A DNA stretch of 64,000 bases from Proteus alimentorum (GTDB lineage: Bacteria; Pseudomonadota; Gammaproteobacteria; Enterobacterales; Enterobacteriaceae), in the NCBI RefSeq assembly GCF_002607735.1, contig NZ_NBVR01000024.1:62001-126000 (forward strand), given 5' to 3'. The translations under genes and the position numbers were made by a program. Within the stretch, counting starts at the first letter, position 1. Each line of letters opens with the position of its first letter. The notes under the pieces were generated by a model. The model was not told the origin of the DNA, made no database searches, and saw only the letters and a program-made list of their open reading frames with translations. This document shows, one piece after another, positions 1 to 10,591 of the stretch.

Positions 1-822
1 CGTGCATTACAGATGTTACAAAAATTGGCAGAGAATAAGCCAGAAGAGTATCAAGCATTCTGGAAAGAGTTTGGTTTAGTCTTAAAAGAAGGCCCAGCAG
101 AGGACTCATCTAACATTGAAACTATTGCTAAATTACTGCGTTTTGCATCAACACATAACGACAGTGATGCTCAAACAGTTTCACTGGAAGATTACGTTAG
201 CCGTATGGTCGAAGGCCAAGAAAAAATCTATTACATTACTGCTGATAGCTATGCCGCTGCGAAAAATAGCCCTCATTTAGAGCTGTTCCGCAAAAAAGGT
301 ATCGAAGTACTACTGTTATCTGATCGTATAGATGAATGGATGATGAATTACCTGACTGAGTTTGATGGCAAATCATTCCAGTCTGTCAGTAAAGCAGATG
401 AATCTCTTGATAAACTTGCTGATGAAGAGAAGCAGGCTGAGCAAGAAGAAACAGATAAGCAATTAGCACCTTTTGTTGAACGTATTAAAACCCTATTAGG
501 GGATAAAGTTAAAGAGGTGAAATTAACACATCGCTTAACAGATACGCCTGCAATTGTGACAACCAGTGCGGATGAAATGACAACACAAATGGCCAAATTG
601 TTTGCAGCAGCAGGACAAGAAGTGCCAGAAGTGAAATACAACTTTGAACTGAATCCTAATCACCCATTAGTGAAGCAAACAGCAGAGCTAACGGATGAAG
701 CACTCTTTGCGGATTGGGTCAATTTATTACTGGATCAGGCTTTATTTGCTGAAAGAGGCTCTTTAGAGGATCCAAACCAGTTTATTCGCTTAGTGAATCA
801 ACTTTTAGTTCAAAAAGCGTAA
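1..822 (+). CDS. htpG: Chaperone protein HtpG (Hsp90), C-terminal part
   Basis: The reading frame is open from base 1, so the gene begins upstream of the window; about 273 C-terminal residues are visible. HtpG is the bacterial cytosolic Hsp90, an ATP-driven homodimeric chaperone that remodels client proteins together with DnaK. The visible part covers the end of the middle domain ([19 protein letters not shown]) and the C-terminal dimerisation domain ([21 protein letters not shown], ending NQLLVQKA). It matches E. coli HtpG closely along its length. The ATP-binding domain is outside the window. The heat-shock promoter would be upstream and is not visible. A hairpin terminator follows directly. 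Confidence 0.97.
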   Translation, partial: RALQMLQKLAENKPEEYQAFWKEFGLVLKEGPAEDSSNIETIAKLLRFASTHNDSDAQTVSLEDYVSRMVEGQEKIYYITADSYAAAKNSPHLELFRKKGIEVLLLSDRIDEWMMNYLTEFDGKSFQSVSKADESLDKLADEEKQAEQEETDKQLAPFVERIKTLLGDKVKEVKLTHRLTDTPAIVTTSADEMTTQMAKLFAAAGQEVPEVKYNFELNPNHPLVKQTAELTDEALFADWVNLLLDQALFAERGSLEDPNQFIRLVNQLLVQKA

Positions 823-844
823 CTGTTTTCGTTTTCAAACATTT

Positions 845-882
845 AAACCACGTTTATCTGAAAAGAGAGCGTGGTTTTTTCT
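845..882 (+). terminator. Rho-independent terminator after htpG
   Basis: An 8-bp perfect stem (845-852 with 870-877, aaaccacg/cgtggttt) is followed by a run of T. It lies 23 bp past the htpG stop and separates htpG from adk. Confidence 0.85.
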
Positions 883-977
883 TTTTCGATAAAAAATAAA
901 ATGCAATCGCTACCGTGATTTCTTGAGCGATGACCTCACAAAATGGTATGGTAATGCGTTTTCGAGTTTAAATATAA

Positions 978-1649
<672 letters not shown>

Positions 1650-1667
1650 TTCGTCATTGTGATGACT

Positions 1668-1693
1668 AATCCCGGTTGAGCCGGGATTTTTTT
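1668..1693 (+). terminator. Rho-independent terminator after adk
   Basis: The stem aatcccgg/ccgggatt with a short ttga loop is followed by eight T. It lies 20 bp past the adk stop. Confidence 0.9.
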
Positions 1694-1820
1694 TATCTTA
1701 AAAATAAGAAGATGAGATAAAAAGCGCAATCCAATAAATTGACAAGCACAATTCATTATTTTCCTTTATTCTTCTACTCTTTGGTTATCCTAATAAAATA
1801 ACTCTAAGGAGTCACATAGT

Positions 1821-2801
1821 ATGAATGATGCTAAGTATGGTGTTCTTTTGGTTAATCTTGGCACACCTGATGCGCCGACAACGGGTGCTGTTCGACGTTA
1901 TTTGGCTCAATTTCTCAGTGATCCTCGTGTTGTTGATGTTTCTCCTTTGATTTGGAAACCAATATTACAAGGGGCGATATTACCGTTTCGCTCACCTAAA
2001 GTAGCTAAGTTATATCAACAGATTTGGATGGATGAGGGTTCACCACTTTTAGTTTATAGCCGAGCGCAACAACGCGCTGTTGCTCAGCGGTTACCTAATA
2101 TACCCGTGGAGTTAGGGATGTGTTATGGCAATCCTTCACTAAATGAAGGGGTTGAAAAGCTATTACAACAAGGTGTTGAGAATATTATTTTGTTACCACT
2201 TTATCCTCAATACTCTTGCTCTACTTCTGCGGCGGTATTTGATGGTGTCAGTCAAATTTTTAAAGACATGCGTACCATACCCTCTCTTCATTTTATTCGC
2301 AGTTATCCTACACATCCGCTTTATATCAAAGCACTTGTCTCTTCTATTGAGAAAAGCTTTCAGCAATATGGCAAACCGGATCGTTTAATTCTCTCTTTCC
2401 ATGGTATTCCTGAGCGCTTTATCAAAACAGGTGATATTTATTATGATGAGTGTTGCCTTACAACAGAAAAACTAAAAGAGCAATTAGAGGAACGGTTAGG
2501 TTACTCTAAAGAACAAGTCATGTTGACATTCCAGTCACGCTTTGGCCGCGAACCTTGGCTATCGCCTTATACAGATAAAACGATGGAAAAGTTGGGAAGT
2601 GAGGGGGTTGAACATGTGCAGGTTGTATGCCCAGGATTTTCATCTGATTGTTTGGAAACATTAGAAGAAATTAATGAACAGAATCGAGAGTTCTTTATTC
2701 ATGGTGGTGGCAAACAGTACGAATACATCCCAGCATTAAATGATGATCCTGAGCATATTGACTTGCTAGAAGCGATGATCCGAGAGGTATGCAAAAAATA
2801 A
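1821..2801 (+). CDS. hemH: Ferrochelatase (protoheme ferro-lyase)
   Basis: Inserts Fe2+ into protoporphyrin IX, the last step of protoheme synthesis, at the inner face of the membrane. The protein has 326 residues (E. coli 320). It starts [19 protein letters not shown], the family N-terminus. The metal-binding histidine is in [10 protein letters not shown] (about residue 192), and the conserved acidic end of the active site is in [15 protein letters not shown] (about 265-280). An AAGGAG ribosome site at 1806-1811 fixes the ATG. The neighbours adk and gsk match the E. coli locus, but the esterase gene aes that follows hemH in E. coli is absent and a Wzz-like gene stands in its place. Confidence 0.97.
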   Translation: MNDAKYGVLLVNLGTPDAPTTGAVRRYLAQFLSDPRVVDVSPLIWKPILQGAILPFRSPKVAKLYQQIWMDEGSPLLVYSRAQQRAVAQRLPNIPVELGMCYGNPSLNEGVEKLLQQGVENIILLPLYPQYSCSTSAAVFDGVSQIFKDMRTIPSLHFIRSYPTHPLYIKALVSSIEKSFQQYGKPDRLILSFHGIPERFIKTGDIYYDECCLTTEKLKEQLEERLGYSKEQVMLTFQSRFGREPWLSPYTDKTMEKLGSEGVEHVQVVCPGFSSDCLETLEEINEQNREFFIHGGGKQYEYIPALNDDPEHIDLLEAMIREVCKK

Positions 2802-2808
2802 TTACTGA

Positions 2809-2842
2809 ATTCGATAAATAAAATTATCGGATTTGATGATAT
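2809..2842 (+). terminator. Possible weak terminator after hemH
   Basis: The inverted repeat tcgataa/ttatcgg is followed by only a short T stretch. It is placed just after the hemH stop. This is a weak candidate. Confidence 0.35.
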
Positions 2843-2964
2843 ATTAATTTGATCATATTTCAGTTATATATAAACTTATCTTTTCTCATTTTTTAAGTCT
2901 TTTAGTGGAAATCACTAAAAGTGCTGACAAACGGACACTGCATTACATAAATTTAGGCAGGAAA

Positions 2965-4083
2965 ATGAATAGTAAGCTTTCAAAACCACAATCTTCAGAA
3001 ATTGATAAAGGACATTTTGACGATTTCTATCTAAAACAGAATGATGAAATCGATCTTTTTGAATTATTTTCTGTTATTTATAAATCAAAATTTGTCATTA
3101 TTGGTATCACGTTATTATTTGCTATCGTTGGCTTTACTGTTGCAAGCTTTTTACCACAAAAATGGACGAGCCAAGCTGCAATTACCAAGCCAATGCTTGA
3201 TGAGATGAAGCAATTAAGAGCAACATTGACTGAGCTTAGCTTAGTGGATGTTGATACAGGTGTGAATGGTTCATCCGTTTATCAAAAATTTATCAATAAC
3301 TATAACTCTCGTGTTTTACGTGAAGAATATTTGATAAGTACGGATTATTACAAAAATTTGCTGGCTAAAATGGAAGAGCCAACACCACTGGATCAGCGTA
3401 AATTAATTGAAGAAATCGTCACTAAAGATATTAATTTAAAAGCGTCAGACAGTAAAAATAGTGAAGAGGAGTTTAGTGGTGAAATCAATTTAAGCTTTAC
3501 CGCGCCAACCTCTGAAGAAGCTTACGATTTACTTTCTGGTTATATTCGTTTTATTTCTACTAAAGTACGTATCGAAGTAAAAGACGAAATTGATGATCAA
3601 ATTGAGCGTAAATTAAGTTTTGCGCAAAAAGCGTATGAAATGGATTTAGAACGTATCGCTAATGCACGTAATGTTAATGTACAACGCCTAAAATATGCGT
3701 TAGAAATTGCAAATGCAGCCGGCGTTAAAAAACCTATTTCCAGTGAGGGTGCGCAAATTAAAGATGACCCAGATTACTCTATTGCCATGGGTTCTGATGC
3801 ATTAAGTAGTAAATTGGCTATCACAGAAGCTATCACAGATCCAACAACAGTGAGCGCTGATCTGAAAAACCGTTTATACAATATGAAGCAATTAGAAAAA
3901 GTAAAATTAGATGATCTTCAATTTGTACCATTCAAATATATGCTGAAGCCTTACGAACCGACTAAAAAAGATGCGCCTAAGCGTGCTCTGATTTTAGTTG
4001 GTGCCGCTTTTGTTGGTTTTATTCTGTCTGTTATGGGTGTTTTACTGAGCTATATGGCAAGAAACCGTCGTAAAACCGCATAA
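2965..4083 (+). CDS. Wzz-like polysaccharide chain-length regulator
   Basis: This looks like an inner-membrane polysaccharide co-polymerase of the Wzz/FepE type, which sets the modal chain length of O-antigen or related polymers made by Wzy. The frame is open from a GTG at 2905, but the ATG at 2965 has an AGGCAGG site just upstream; from there the protein has about 372 residues. It shows the family layout: a short cytosolic N-terminus with DEIDLFELFSVIY, a first membrane helix (FVIIGITLLFAIVGFTVASF), a long periplasmic coiled-coil-rich middle, and a second helix near the C-terminus (ALILVGAAFVGFILSVMGVL) ending in basic residues. No other polysaccharide gene is nearby. It replaces aes relative to E. 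coli. Confidence 0.85.
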   Translation: MNSKLSKPQSSEIDKGHFDDFYLKQNDEIDLFELFSVIYKSKFVIIGITLLFAIVGFTVASFLPQKWTSQAAITKPMLDEMKQLRATLTELSLVDVDTGVNGSSVYQKFINNYNSRVLREEYLISTDYYKNLLAKMEEPTPLDQRKLIEEIVTKDINLKASDSKNSEEEFSGEINLSFTAPTSEEAYDLLSGYIRFISTKVRIEVKDEIDDQIERKLSFAQKAYEMDLERIANARNVNVQRLKYALEIANAAGVKKPISSEGAQIKDDPDYSIAMGSDALSSKLAITEAITDPTTVSADLKNRLYNMKQLEKVKLDDLQFVPFKYMLKPYEPTKKDAPKRALILVGAAFVGFILSVMGVLLSYMARNRRKTA

Positions 4084-4100
4084 AAATATCTGTAAATAAG

Positions 4101-4122
4101 TAGGTGTACTGACGTACACCTA
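4101..4122. repeat. Perfect inverted repeat after the wzz-like gene
   Basis: The 8-bp arms taggtgta/tacaccta lie 17 bp past the stop codon. No T tract follows, so it may be an mRNA 3'-end stabiliser or a Rho-linked end rather than an intrinsic terminator. Confidence 0.5.
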
Positions 4123-4186
4123 CTGCCTCTCCCATAATATTGTGTTAACATTGCGCATCTTTTTTAGCTGTGTAGCATCGTTCACA

Positions 4187-5497
4187 ATGAAATTCCCTGG
4201 CAAACGAAAATCCAAACACTATTTTCCCGTTAGTTTACGAGATCCTCTATTACAACCCATCATCAATATGACGGAGAGCGAATCCTCTCGCGCTTATATC
4301 GTGGGTATTGACCAAACATTGGTTGATATTGAAGCGAAAGTTGATGAAGAGTTTATTAACCGTTATAACTTGAGTCAGGGACACTCTCTTGTTATTGAAG
4401 ATGATGTTGCAGAAGCACTTTATCGTGAATTAACAGACAATAATCTGATAACACACGAATTTGCTGGTGGCACTATTGGTAATACGCTACATAACTACTC
4501 AGTATTGGCTGACGACCGCTCTGTGTTATTAGGTACTATGTGTAATAACATTCAGATTGGTAGCTATGCTTATCGTTATTTATGTAATACATCTAGCCGA
4601 ACTGATCTTAATTATCTCCAAGGTGTTGATGGTGCCATTGGGCGCTGTTTTACGCTGATCACGGAAAATGGCGAACGTACATTTGCTATTAGCCCAGGTC
4701 AAATGAATCAACTTAGACCTGAAAGCATTCCTGAAGAGGTCATTGCAGAAGCTTCCGCATTGGTATTAACGGCTTATTTAGTTCGCTGTAAACCGGGTGA
4801 ACCGATGCCGTTAGCAACCATGAAAGCGATTGAGTATGCGAAAAAATATGATGTGCCTGTCGTTCTCACACTGGGCACAAAATATGTTATTGCAGATGAT
4901 CCACAATGGTGGCGTGATTTCTTAAAAGAGCACGTTTCTGTTGTTGCAATGAATGAAGATGAAGCTTTTGAATTAACAGGACATGCTGATCCTCTATTGG
5001 CTTCCGATGTTGCTTTAGAATGGGTTGATTTAGTACTTTGTACGGCTGGGCCTGCTGGGCTTTATATGGGCGGTTACACCGAGCACAGTTTTAAGCGCCA
5101 AACCACACATCCTTTATTACCAGGTGCTATTGCTGAATTTAATCGCTATGAATTTAGTCGTGCAATGCGTCGTAAAGATTGTGACGAGCCAGAGAAAGTC
5201 TATTCTCATATTGAACCTTATATGGGTGGCCCAGAGAAAATCATGAATACAAATGGTGCGGGTGATGCAGCATTATCAGCATTACTGCATGATATTACAG
5301 CGAACAGCTATCATCGCATTAATGTGCCAAATTCAAGTAAGCATCCTCGGACTTATTTAACTTATTCATCATTAGCGCAAGTCTGTAAATATGCTAACCG
5401 AGTCAGTTATCAAGTGCTAAGTCAGCATTCTCCACGTTTGACGCGCGGTTTACCTGAAAAAGAAGACAGCTTGGAAGAAGCTTATTGGGAGCGCTAA
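4187..5497 (+). CDS. gsk: Inosine-guanosine kinase
   Basis: Phosphorylates guanosine and inosine to GMP and IMP in purine salvage. It is a PfkB/ribokinase-family enzyme of 436 residues from the ATG at 4187. The frame is open 15 codons further upstream, but KFPGKRKSKHYFPV is the known N-terminus of the E. coli protein, so the later start is chosen; no strong ribosome site is visible. The C-terminal PfkB signature TNGAGDAALSALLHD (about residues 361-375) holds the catalytic aspartate in GAGD. The gene converges on ybaL with a shared terminator between them, as in E. coli. Confidence 0.96.
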   Translation: MKFPGKRKSKHYFPVSLRDPLLQPIINMTESESSRAYIVGIDQTLVDIEAKVDEEFINRYNLSQGHSLVIEDDVAEALYRELTDNNLITHEFAGGTIGNTLHNYSVLADDRSVLLGTMCNNIQIGSYAYRYLCNTSSRTDLNYLQGVDGAIGRCFTLITENGERTFAISPGQMNQLRPESIPEEVIAEASALVLTAYLVRCKPGEPMPLATMKAIEYAKKYDVPVVLTLGTKYVIADDPQWWRDFLKEHVSVVAMNEDEAFELTGHADPLLASDVALEWVDLVLCTAGPAGLYMGGYTEHSFKRQTTHPLLPGAIAEFNRYEFSRAMRRKDCDEPEKVYSHIEPYMGGPEKIMNTNGAGDAALSALLHDITANSYHRINVPNSSKHPRTYLTYSSLAQVCKYANRVSYQVLSQHSPRLTRGLPEKEDSLEEAYWER

Positions 5498-5536
5498 GTT
5501 TGTATTGTTTCTAGCTCTTGTTTTATCAGTGTGAAA

Positions 5537-5576
5537 CAAAAAAAACCTATCAATAAATTATTGATAGGTTTTTTAT
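5537..5576. terminator. Bidirectional terminator between gsk and ybaL
   Basis: The stem aaaacctatcaa/ttgataggtttt has A-rich and T-rich flanks on its two sides. It therefore serves both the plus-strand gsk and the minus-strand ybaL. Confidence 0.88.
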
Positions 5577-5617
5577 TGACTAAAATTCTATGGATTTAAA
5601 TCGTTACCTGTGTTTGA

Positions 5618-7378
5618 TTATTGTGCTGTACTTGGTGCAATGATTTGTTGACCATTCTCTGGTGTATCATCAATAGCACAACCAAACTCAACTTCTTTAA
5701 TTAGCATATCTGCCATTGCAGATGCTGTTTGATCTTCATCGATAATGACGTGATTTGCGCCTTTCTCAAGGATAAAAGAAGCTTCTTCATCATAGTTAGC
5801 ACGCACGATAATATCGTCAAAATGAGCACGAACAATGATATTTAAATCAGGATTCATATTTCTTGCTGTTTCTGCGATATCTGCTGCTTCATAACCATTA
5901 GGTATCGTCAGTAATAAAGATTTAGCACAATCAATACGGGCTAAAGCAAGTGACTCTTTGGTTGATGCATTACCCAGCACTGTATTTAAACTTTTCTCTT
6001 TTAATTCAGCGAATTTATTACGGCTATTTTCGATAATAACTAATGGAATAGATTGAGCTAATAATTTTTCAGTAAGCATGCTTCCTGCACGCCCATAACC
6101 GACGACAATAGCATGACCACAAATATCGACAGGGACTGGCATCTCTTCTTCCAGCTCTTCTTGTTGCAGCTGTTCCACTTCTTCTTTGGTTTCTGTTTTT
6201 GCCAAATAACGGTCTAATAAAGAGAACAAAATAGGGTTTAGCATAATAGAGACTAAAGCACCGGCTAAAACAAGATTACGTGCATCTGGTTCTAAAACGT
6301 TTAGTGCTACACCGAGGCCTGCAAGAATAAAGGCAAACTCACCAATTTGAGCAAGGCTGACTGAAATCGTTAAGGCGGTGCGTCTGGAATGTCCAAACAT
6401 TCGCACAAGGACTAATGCTGCGGCTGATTTACCAATAATAATGATAGCCAATGTTGCTAAGATCCCGAGCGGATGCTCAATTAATACCATAGGATCAAAT
6501 AACATACCGACAGAGACAAAGAATAGAACCGCAAAGGCATCTCGCAACGGTAAAGTATCTTGAGCCGCTCGGTGGCTTAACTCAGATTCATTAAGCACCA
6601 TACCTGCAAAGAACGCCCCTAATGCGAAGGAAGCATCAAATAAAGTTACAGCGCCATAAGCAATACCTAAAGCAAGGGCGAGTACACTCAGTGTAAAGAG
6701 TTCACGAGAGCCCGTTGCCGCGGTTTTAGCTAAAATCCAAGGAATAAGCTTACGACCAACAATCATCATGATTAGGATAAAGGCAACAACCTTACCGATT
6801 GTGATACCTAAATTGATCATGAGTTGAGAAATATTGGTTTGATCGCTACTTTCGAGCATATTGGCAATCGCAGGGAGTAGTACAAGAGCTAACACCATTG
6901 CTAAGTCTTCAACAATCAACCAACCAATAGCAATTTGACCGCGTTGGCTATCAATTAGGCCTCTTTCTTCAAGTGCGCGTAAAAGGACAACGGTACTTGC
7001 AGTTGAAAGGCATAAACCAAACACAATGCCACTAAATAAACCCCAGCCAAAAAATGCTGATAATCCCAATCCTAATAGTGTTGCTACTGCAATTTGAGCA
7101 ATAGCACCCGGAATAGCGATAGCTTTTACTGCCATCAGATCTTTTAACGAGAAGTGTAAACCTACACCAAACATTAACAGAATGACGCCAATTTCAGCGA
7201 GTTCAGGGGCGAGAGAGGTATCAGCAACAAAGCCGGGAGTAAATGGACCAGCGAGTACACCCGCAGCAAGATATCCTACTAAAGGTGAGATTTTTAGCCG
7301 TTGAGCGATCATGCCTAAAATATAAGCAAGTGCTAATCCACCAACAATGGTGGTAATGAGGGGGGTTGAATGCGGCAT
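5618..7378 (-). CDS. ybaL: YbaL, CPA2-family K+/H+ antiporter with TrkA-N domain
   Basis: This is a putative inner-membrane cation/proton antiporter of the Kef type. Residues 1-385 form a multi-helix Na+/H+-exchanger domain (ISPLVGYLAAGVLAGPFTPGF near the start, then FALGAFFAGMVLNESELSHRA). After a Glu-rich linker (about 388-410) comes a cytosolic TrkA-N/RCK domain with the nucleotide-binding VVGYGRAGSMLTEKLL, expected to gate the transporter in response to nucleotide. The ATG at 7378 is chosen over the TTG one codon upstream because of AGGAG five bases before it. E. coli YbaL has 558 residues; this one has 586. In E. coli fsr comes next; here only its remnant does. Confidence 0.94.
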   Translation of the reverse strand: MPHSTPLITTIVGGLALAYILGMIAQRLKISPLVGYLAAGVLAGPFTPGFVADTSLAPELAEIGVILLMFGVGLHFSLKDLMAVKAIAIPGAIAQIAVATLLGLGLSAFFGWGLFSGIVFGLCLSTASTVVLLRALEERGLIDSQRGQIAIGWLIVEDLAMVLALVLLPAIANMLESSDQTNISQLMINLGITIGKVVAFILIMMIVGRKLIPWILAKTAATGSRELFTLSVLALALGIAYGAVTLFDASFALGAFFAGMVLNESELSHRAAQDTLPLRDAFAVLFFVSVGMLFDPMVLIEHPLGILATLAIIIIGKSAAALVLVRMFGHSRRTALTISVSLAQIGEFAFILAGLGVALNVLEPDARNLVLAGALVSIMLNPILFSLLDRYLAKTETKEEVEQLQQEELEEEMPVPVDICGHAIVVGYGRAGSMLTEKLLAQSIPLVIIENSRNKFAELKEKSLNTVLGNASTKESLALARIDCAKSLLLTIPNGYEAADIAETARNMNPDLNIIVRAHFDDIIVRANYDEEASFILEKGANHVIIDEDQTASAMADMLIKEVEFGCAIDDTPENGQQIIAPSTAQ

Positions 7379-7616
7379 CAATTCTCCTTCTTTTTATAAA
7401 ACTACATGTATCGGGGGGCGAGTAATATAGCAGGCTGATAGTTTAACGTATTCATGCAATAAATTCGCTAAAAATTATCGATTATTTATAAAAATAGCAA
7501 GTTGATTGAGTTTTTTGATGCAAATACACTTTTTTATGTTATTTTAATTAGTCTTACCTTTTAAAGTAAGAGATACCCTGTTACCCGTTCATTTAGATAA
7601 CAAGGGAAATTACAAG

Positions 7617-7950
7617 TTATTCAGTTTTATTTACCCCAATATTAGGAAGAAAAAGGGTTAAAACACCTGATAGTGGGAGATAAACATAAATATGATAGAC
7701 ATATTCAATACTCTTCTGATCTGCAATATATCCTAAGACTGTAGCACCCATGCCACCCATCCCAAAAACAAGTCCGAAGAAAAGCCCTTAAACTGTGCCA
7801 GTTTTACCCAGAATTAACGCTTGAGCATAAACTAAGATAGCAGAAAATGCTGGCGATAAAATCACACCAATGTGTATGGTTAATATATCTACCCAATCTA
7901 AGCCAGTATAAGGTGATAGGGTGTAGCAAAAGAGACAACGTCAGCGTTAT
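7617..7950 (-). pseudogene. fsr: Remnant of fsr (fosmidomycin resistance MFS transporter)
   Basis: Minus-strand translation gives a stretch ending at a TAA at 7617 that resembles the last 100 or so residues of E. coli Fsr: PAFSAILVYAQALILGKTG, then an in-frame stop at 7788-7790, then GLFFGLVFGMGGMGATVLGY and PLSGVLTLFLPN. The rest of the gene is missing. Its place between ybaL and ushA is exactly where fsr lies in E. coli, so this is gene decay in situ. I see no other feature between 7382 and 7616 apart from a short imperfect inverted repeat near 7552-7570. Confidence 0.85.
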
Positions 7951-8290
7951 GTATTAATAGAGAGTATAGTCGTTATTGATGGAGATAAGATAAAAAATAC
8001 GGGAAGAAAATCACTGTGGTATTGCTCAGTTTGATTTTCTGCCACAGCGTTATTGTTAATTAATTGTTTCTATTTTATTGGTTTAGTTTACATCTATTTG
8101 GAGTTGGGTGCTTTTGTGAGAAATAGAGTTTGATTCATGTCTCAAAAAAACCATTGGATCAATGAAATAATAAAAAAATTATATAACCTACGTCATAAAA
8201 TACAGCAAAAGTATTTAATTTCTGTCTGCTTTTTCTACAGTAGAACCATGGCAGAACCTTCTCAATAAATAATATACATGGGGATATACC
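7951..8290. other. Upstream region of ushA, no gene seen
   Basis: This AT-rich stretch between the fsr remnant and ushA has no ORF I can support. It should contain the ushA promoter. Only the ggggat ribosome site just before the ATG is clear. Confidence 0.5.
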
Positions 8291-9955
8291 ATGAGCTTAT
8301 CTTTTAAATTATCTGCATGCGCACTGACGGTATCTTTAGCTATGGTGCCTGCGATGTCTCAGGCATGGGAAAAGGATAAAACCTACGAAATTACTATTTT
8401 ACATACCAATGATCACCATGGCCATTTCTGGCATAACGATCGTGGTGAATATGGTTTAGCTGCACAAAAAACGGTTGTTGATAACATTCGTGATGAAGTG
8501 GCTAAAAAAGGCGGTAGCGTACTGCTGTTATCGGGTGGTGATATCAATACGGGTGTTCCAGAATCTGATTTACAAGATGCAGAGCCTGATTTTAAAGGTA
8601 TGAATCTTGTGGGTTACGATGCAATGGCGTTGGGTAATCATGAATTCGACAATCCATTAGATGTTTTACGCCAACAAGAAAAATGGGCAACATTCCCATT
8701 CTTATCTGCAAATATTTATCAAAAAAGCACGGGTGAGCGTTTATTCAAGCCTTACACCATTTTTGATAAGCAAGGTGTAAAAATTGCAGTCTTAGGCTTA
8801 ACGACTGATGATACTGTACGTATCGGTAACCCTGCAAACTTCCCTGATACTGAATTCCGCAAACCTTCGGATGAAGCTAAAAAAGTTGTAGAAGAACTGC
8901 GTACAACGGAAAAACCAGACATTATTATCGCAGCAACTCATATGGGTCACTACGATGATGGTAATCACGGCTCTAACGCACCCGGTGATGTGGAAATGGC
9001 GCGTGCATTACCAAAAGGTTACCTTGATATGATTGTGGGTGGTCACTCGCAAGATCCTGTTTGTATGTCTCAAGAGAATAAGAACTACAAGCAAGCTGAC
9101 TATGTACCAGGAACACCATGCGCACCAGATAACCAAAATGGTACATGGATTGTTCAGGCTCATGAATGGGGTAAATATGTTGGTCGTGCAGACTTTGAAT
9201 TCCGTAATGGTGAGTTTACGTTAAAACATTACCAATTAATCCCAATCAACTTAAATCAGAAAGTGAAGAAAGACGACGGTACAACGGAACTAGTTTACTA
9301 TACAAAAGAAATTCCTCATAACCCTGAAATGATGAAATTGCTGACACCTTACCAAGAAAAAGGTGGCGAGCAACTGAATGTTAAAGTGGGTGAGGTTGTT
9401 GGTAAATTAGAAGGTGATCGTAGTAAAGTTCGTTTTGTTCAAACCAATATGGCACGTCTATTATTATCAGCTCAAGCTGAGCGTGCGAATGCCGATTTTG
9501 CCATTATGAGTGGTGGTGGTGTTCGTGATTCTATTGAATCTGGTGATATTACTTATAAAGATGTTCTGAAAGTTCAACCATTCGCGAACGAACTCGTTTA
9601 TGTTGATTTTAAAGGCGAAGAAGTCGAGCCTTATCTATCCGCTGTTGCATGTATGAAAGTCGACTCTGGTGCTTATGCTCAATTCTACAATGTTAGCTTA
9701 ACAGTAGATGCAGACTGCAAAGTGAGTGATGTTAAAATTGCGGGCAAACCATTAGATAAAACTAAGTCTTATCGTATGGCAACACTTAATTTTAACGGTA
9801 TTGGCGGTGATGGTTATCCTAAGATTGATACACATCCAGGCTATGTCAATACAGGGTTTGTTGATGCTGAAGTATTAAAAGGTTACATCGAAGCACACTC
9901 CCCATTGAAAGCTGATGATTTTGAACCTAAAGGTGAAATTGTTTATAAAAAATAA
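8291..9955 (+). CDS. ushA: UshA: UDP-sugar hydrolase / 5'-nucleotidase, periplasmic
   Basis: Periplasmic bifunctional enzyme that hydrolyses UDP-sugars and nucleoside 5'-monophosphates, feeding nucleosides and phosphate to uptake. It has 554 residues with a signal peptide (hydrophobic residues 5-22, cut after AMSQA). The dinuclear metal site of the calcineurin-like phosphatase domain is visible: ILHTNDHHGHF (about 35), LLSGGDIN (about 80), MALGNHEFDN (about 116), ATHMGHY (about 217) and VGGHSQD (about 252). The C-terminal nucleotide-recognition domain follows (FNGIGGDGYP near 499). It is a single gene with its own terminator. Confidence 0.97.
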   Translation: MSLSFKLSACALTVSLAMVPAMSQAWEKDKTYEITILHTNDHHGHFWHNDRGEYGLAAQKTVVDNIRDEVAKKGGSVLLLSGGDINTGVPESDLQDAEPDFKGMNLVGYDAMALGNHEFDNPLDVLRQQEKWATFPFLSANIYQKSTGERLFKPYTIFDKQGVKIAVLGLTTDDTVRIGNPANFPDTEFRKPSDEAKKVVEELRTTEKPDIIIAATHMGHYDDGNHGSNAPGDVEMARALPKGYLDMIVGGHSQDPVCMSQENKNYKQADYVPGTPCAPDNQNGTWIVQAHEWGKYVGRADFEFRNGEFTLKHYQLIPINLNQKVKKDDGTTELVYYTKEIPHNPEMMKLLTPYQEKGGEQLNVKVGEVVGKLEGDRSKVRFVQTNMARLLLSAQAERANADFAIMSGGGVRDSIESGDITYKDVLKVQPFANELVYVDFKGEEVEPYLSAVACMKVDSGAYAQFYNVSLTVDADCKVSDVKIAGKPLDKTKSYRMATLNFNGIGGDGYPKIDTHPGYVNTGFVDAEVLKGYIEAHSPLKADDFEPKGEIVYKK

Positions 9956-9996
9956 CTTTCACTAATAAATCATATTTTTCATAGGGTTAGATATCG

Positions 9997-10026
9997 AAAA
10001 GGCGACTATACAGTCGCCTTTTTTAC
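9997..10026. terminator. Terminator between ushA and ybaK
   Basis: The stem aaaggcgact/agtcgccttt is followed by T on the plus strand. The A run before it also gives T on the minus strand, so it can serve both convergent genes. Confidence 0.88.
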
Positions 10027-10088
10027 ATCAAAATTAAGATTAAATTTTTATTTTGAGGATGAACCTTAAAATAAAAAATCAGCCATAA

Positions 10089-10568
10089 CTAAGATTCTTT
10101 GCGGATCAGTGCAAATTGAGCACCTAATACAGCACCTAAATCTTTTGCCGATAATTCAATATCTAAGCCACGTTTACCACCAGAAACAAAGACTGTGTCA
10201 AATTCAAGTGCTTGTTCATCAATCACTGTTGGTAGGCGTTTTTTCTGGCCTAATGGGCTTATTCCACCCACTAAATAACCAGTGACCTTTTGTGCAATTT
10301 GTGGGTCTGCCATATCTGCTTTTTTTGCCTTAAAGCATTTAGCAACGAGTTTTAAATCTAACTGACCAGAAACGGGGGTTACTGCAACTGCAAGGTTTTT
10401 AGCATCGCCATTTAAAGCAACTAAAAGTGTTTTAAATACTTGTCGGTTATCTAAACCTAATTTTTCAACAGCCTCATCACCAAAATTATGAACATTTACA
10501 TCATGCTCATAAGGATGAAGGGTAAATTTAATTTTTTGTTTTTCCAGTAAATTAACAGCGGGTGTCAT
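10089..10568 (-). CDS. ybaK: YbaK, Cys-tRNA(Pro)/Cys-tRNA(Cys) deacylase
   Basis: Trans-editing enzyme that removes cysteine mis-attached to tRNA(Pro) by ProRS. The protein has 159 residues, the same as E. coli YbaK. It is a single YbaK/ProX domain with the substrate-site lysine in RQVFKTLLV (about residue 46), then [13 protein letters not shown] and [16 protein letters not shown], all family hallmarks. It is followed by ybaP upstream on the same strand, 23 bp away, probably as one transcription unit as in E. coli. Confidence 0.95.
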   Translation of the reverse strand: MTPAVNLLEKQKIKFTLHPYEHDVNVHNFGDEAVEKLGLDNRQVFKTLLVALNGDAKNLAVAVTPVSGQLDLKLVAKCFKAKKADMADPQIAQKVTGYLVGGISPLGQKKRLPTVIDEQALEFDTVFVSGGKRGLDIELSAKDLGAVLGAQFALIRKES

Positions 10569-10591
10569 AGTTATTCCTAATCACAATGTTT

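Noticed and set aside
348-641. 97-codon minus-strand frame inside htpG
   Set aside because: It is antisense to a strongly conserved coding region and shows no family features; it is a shadow frame.
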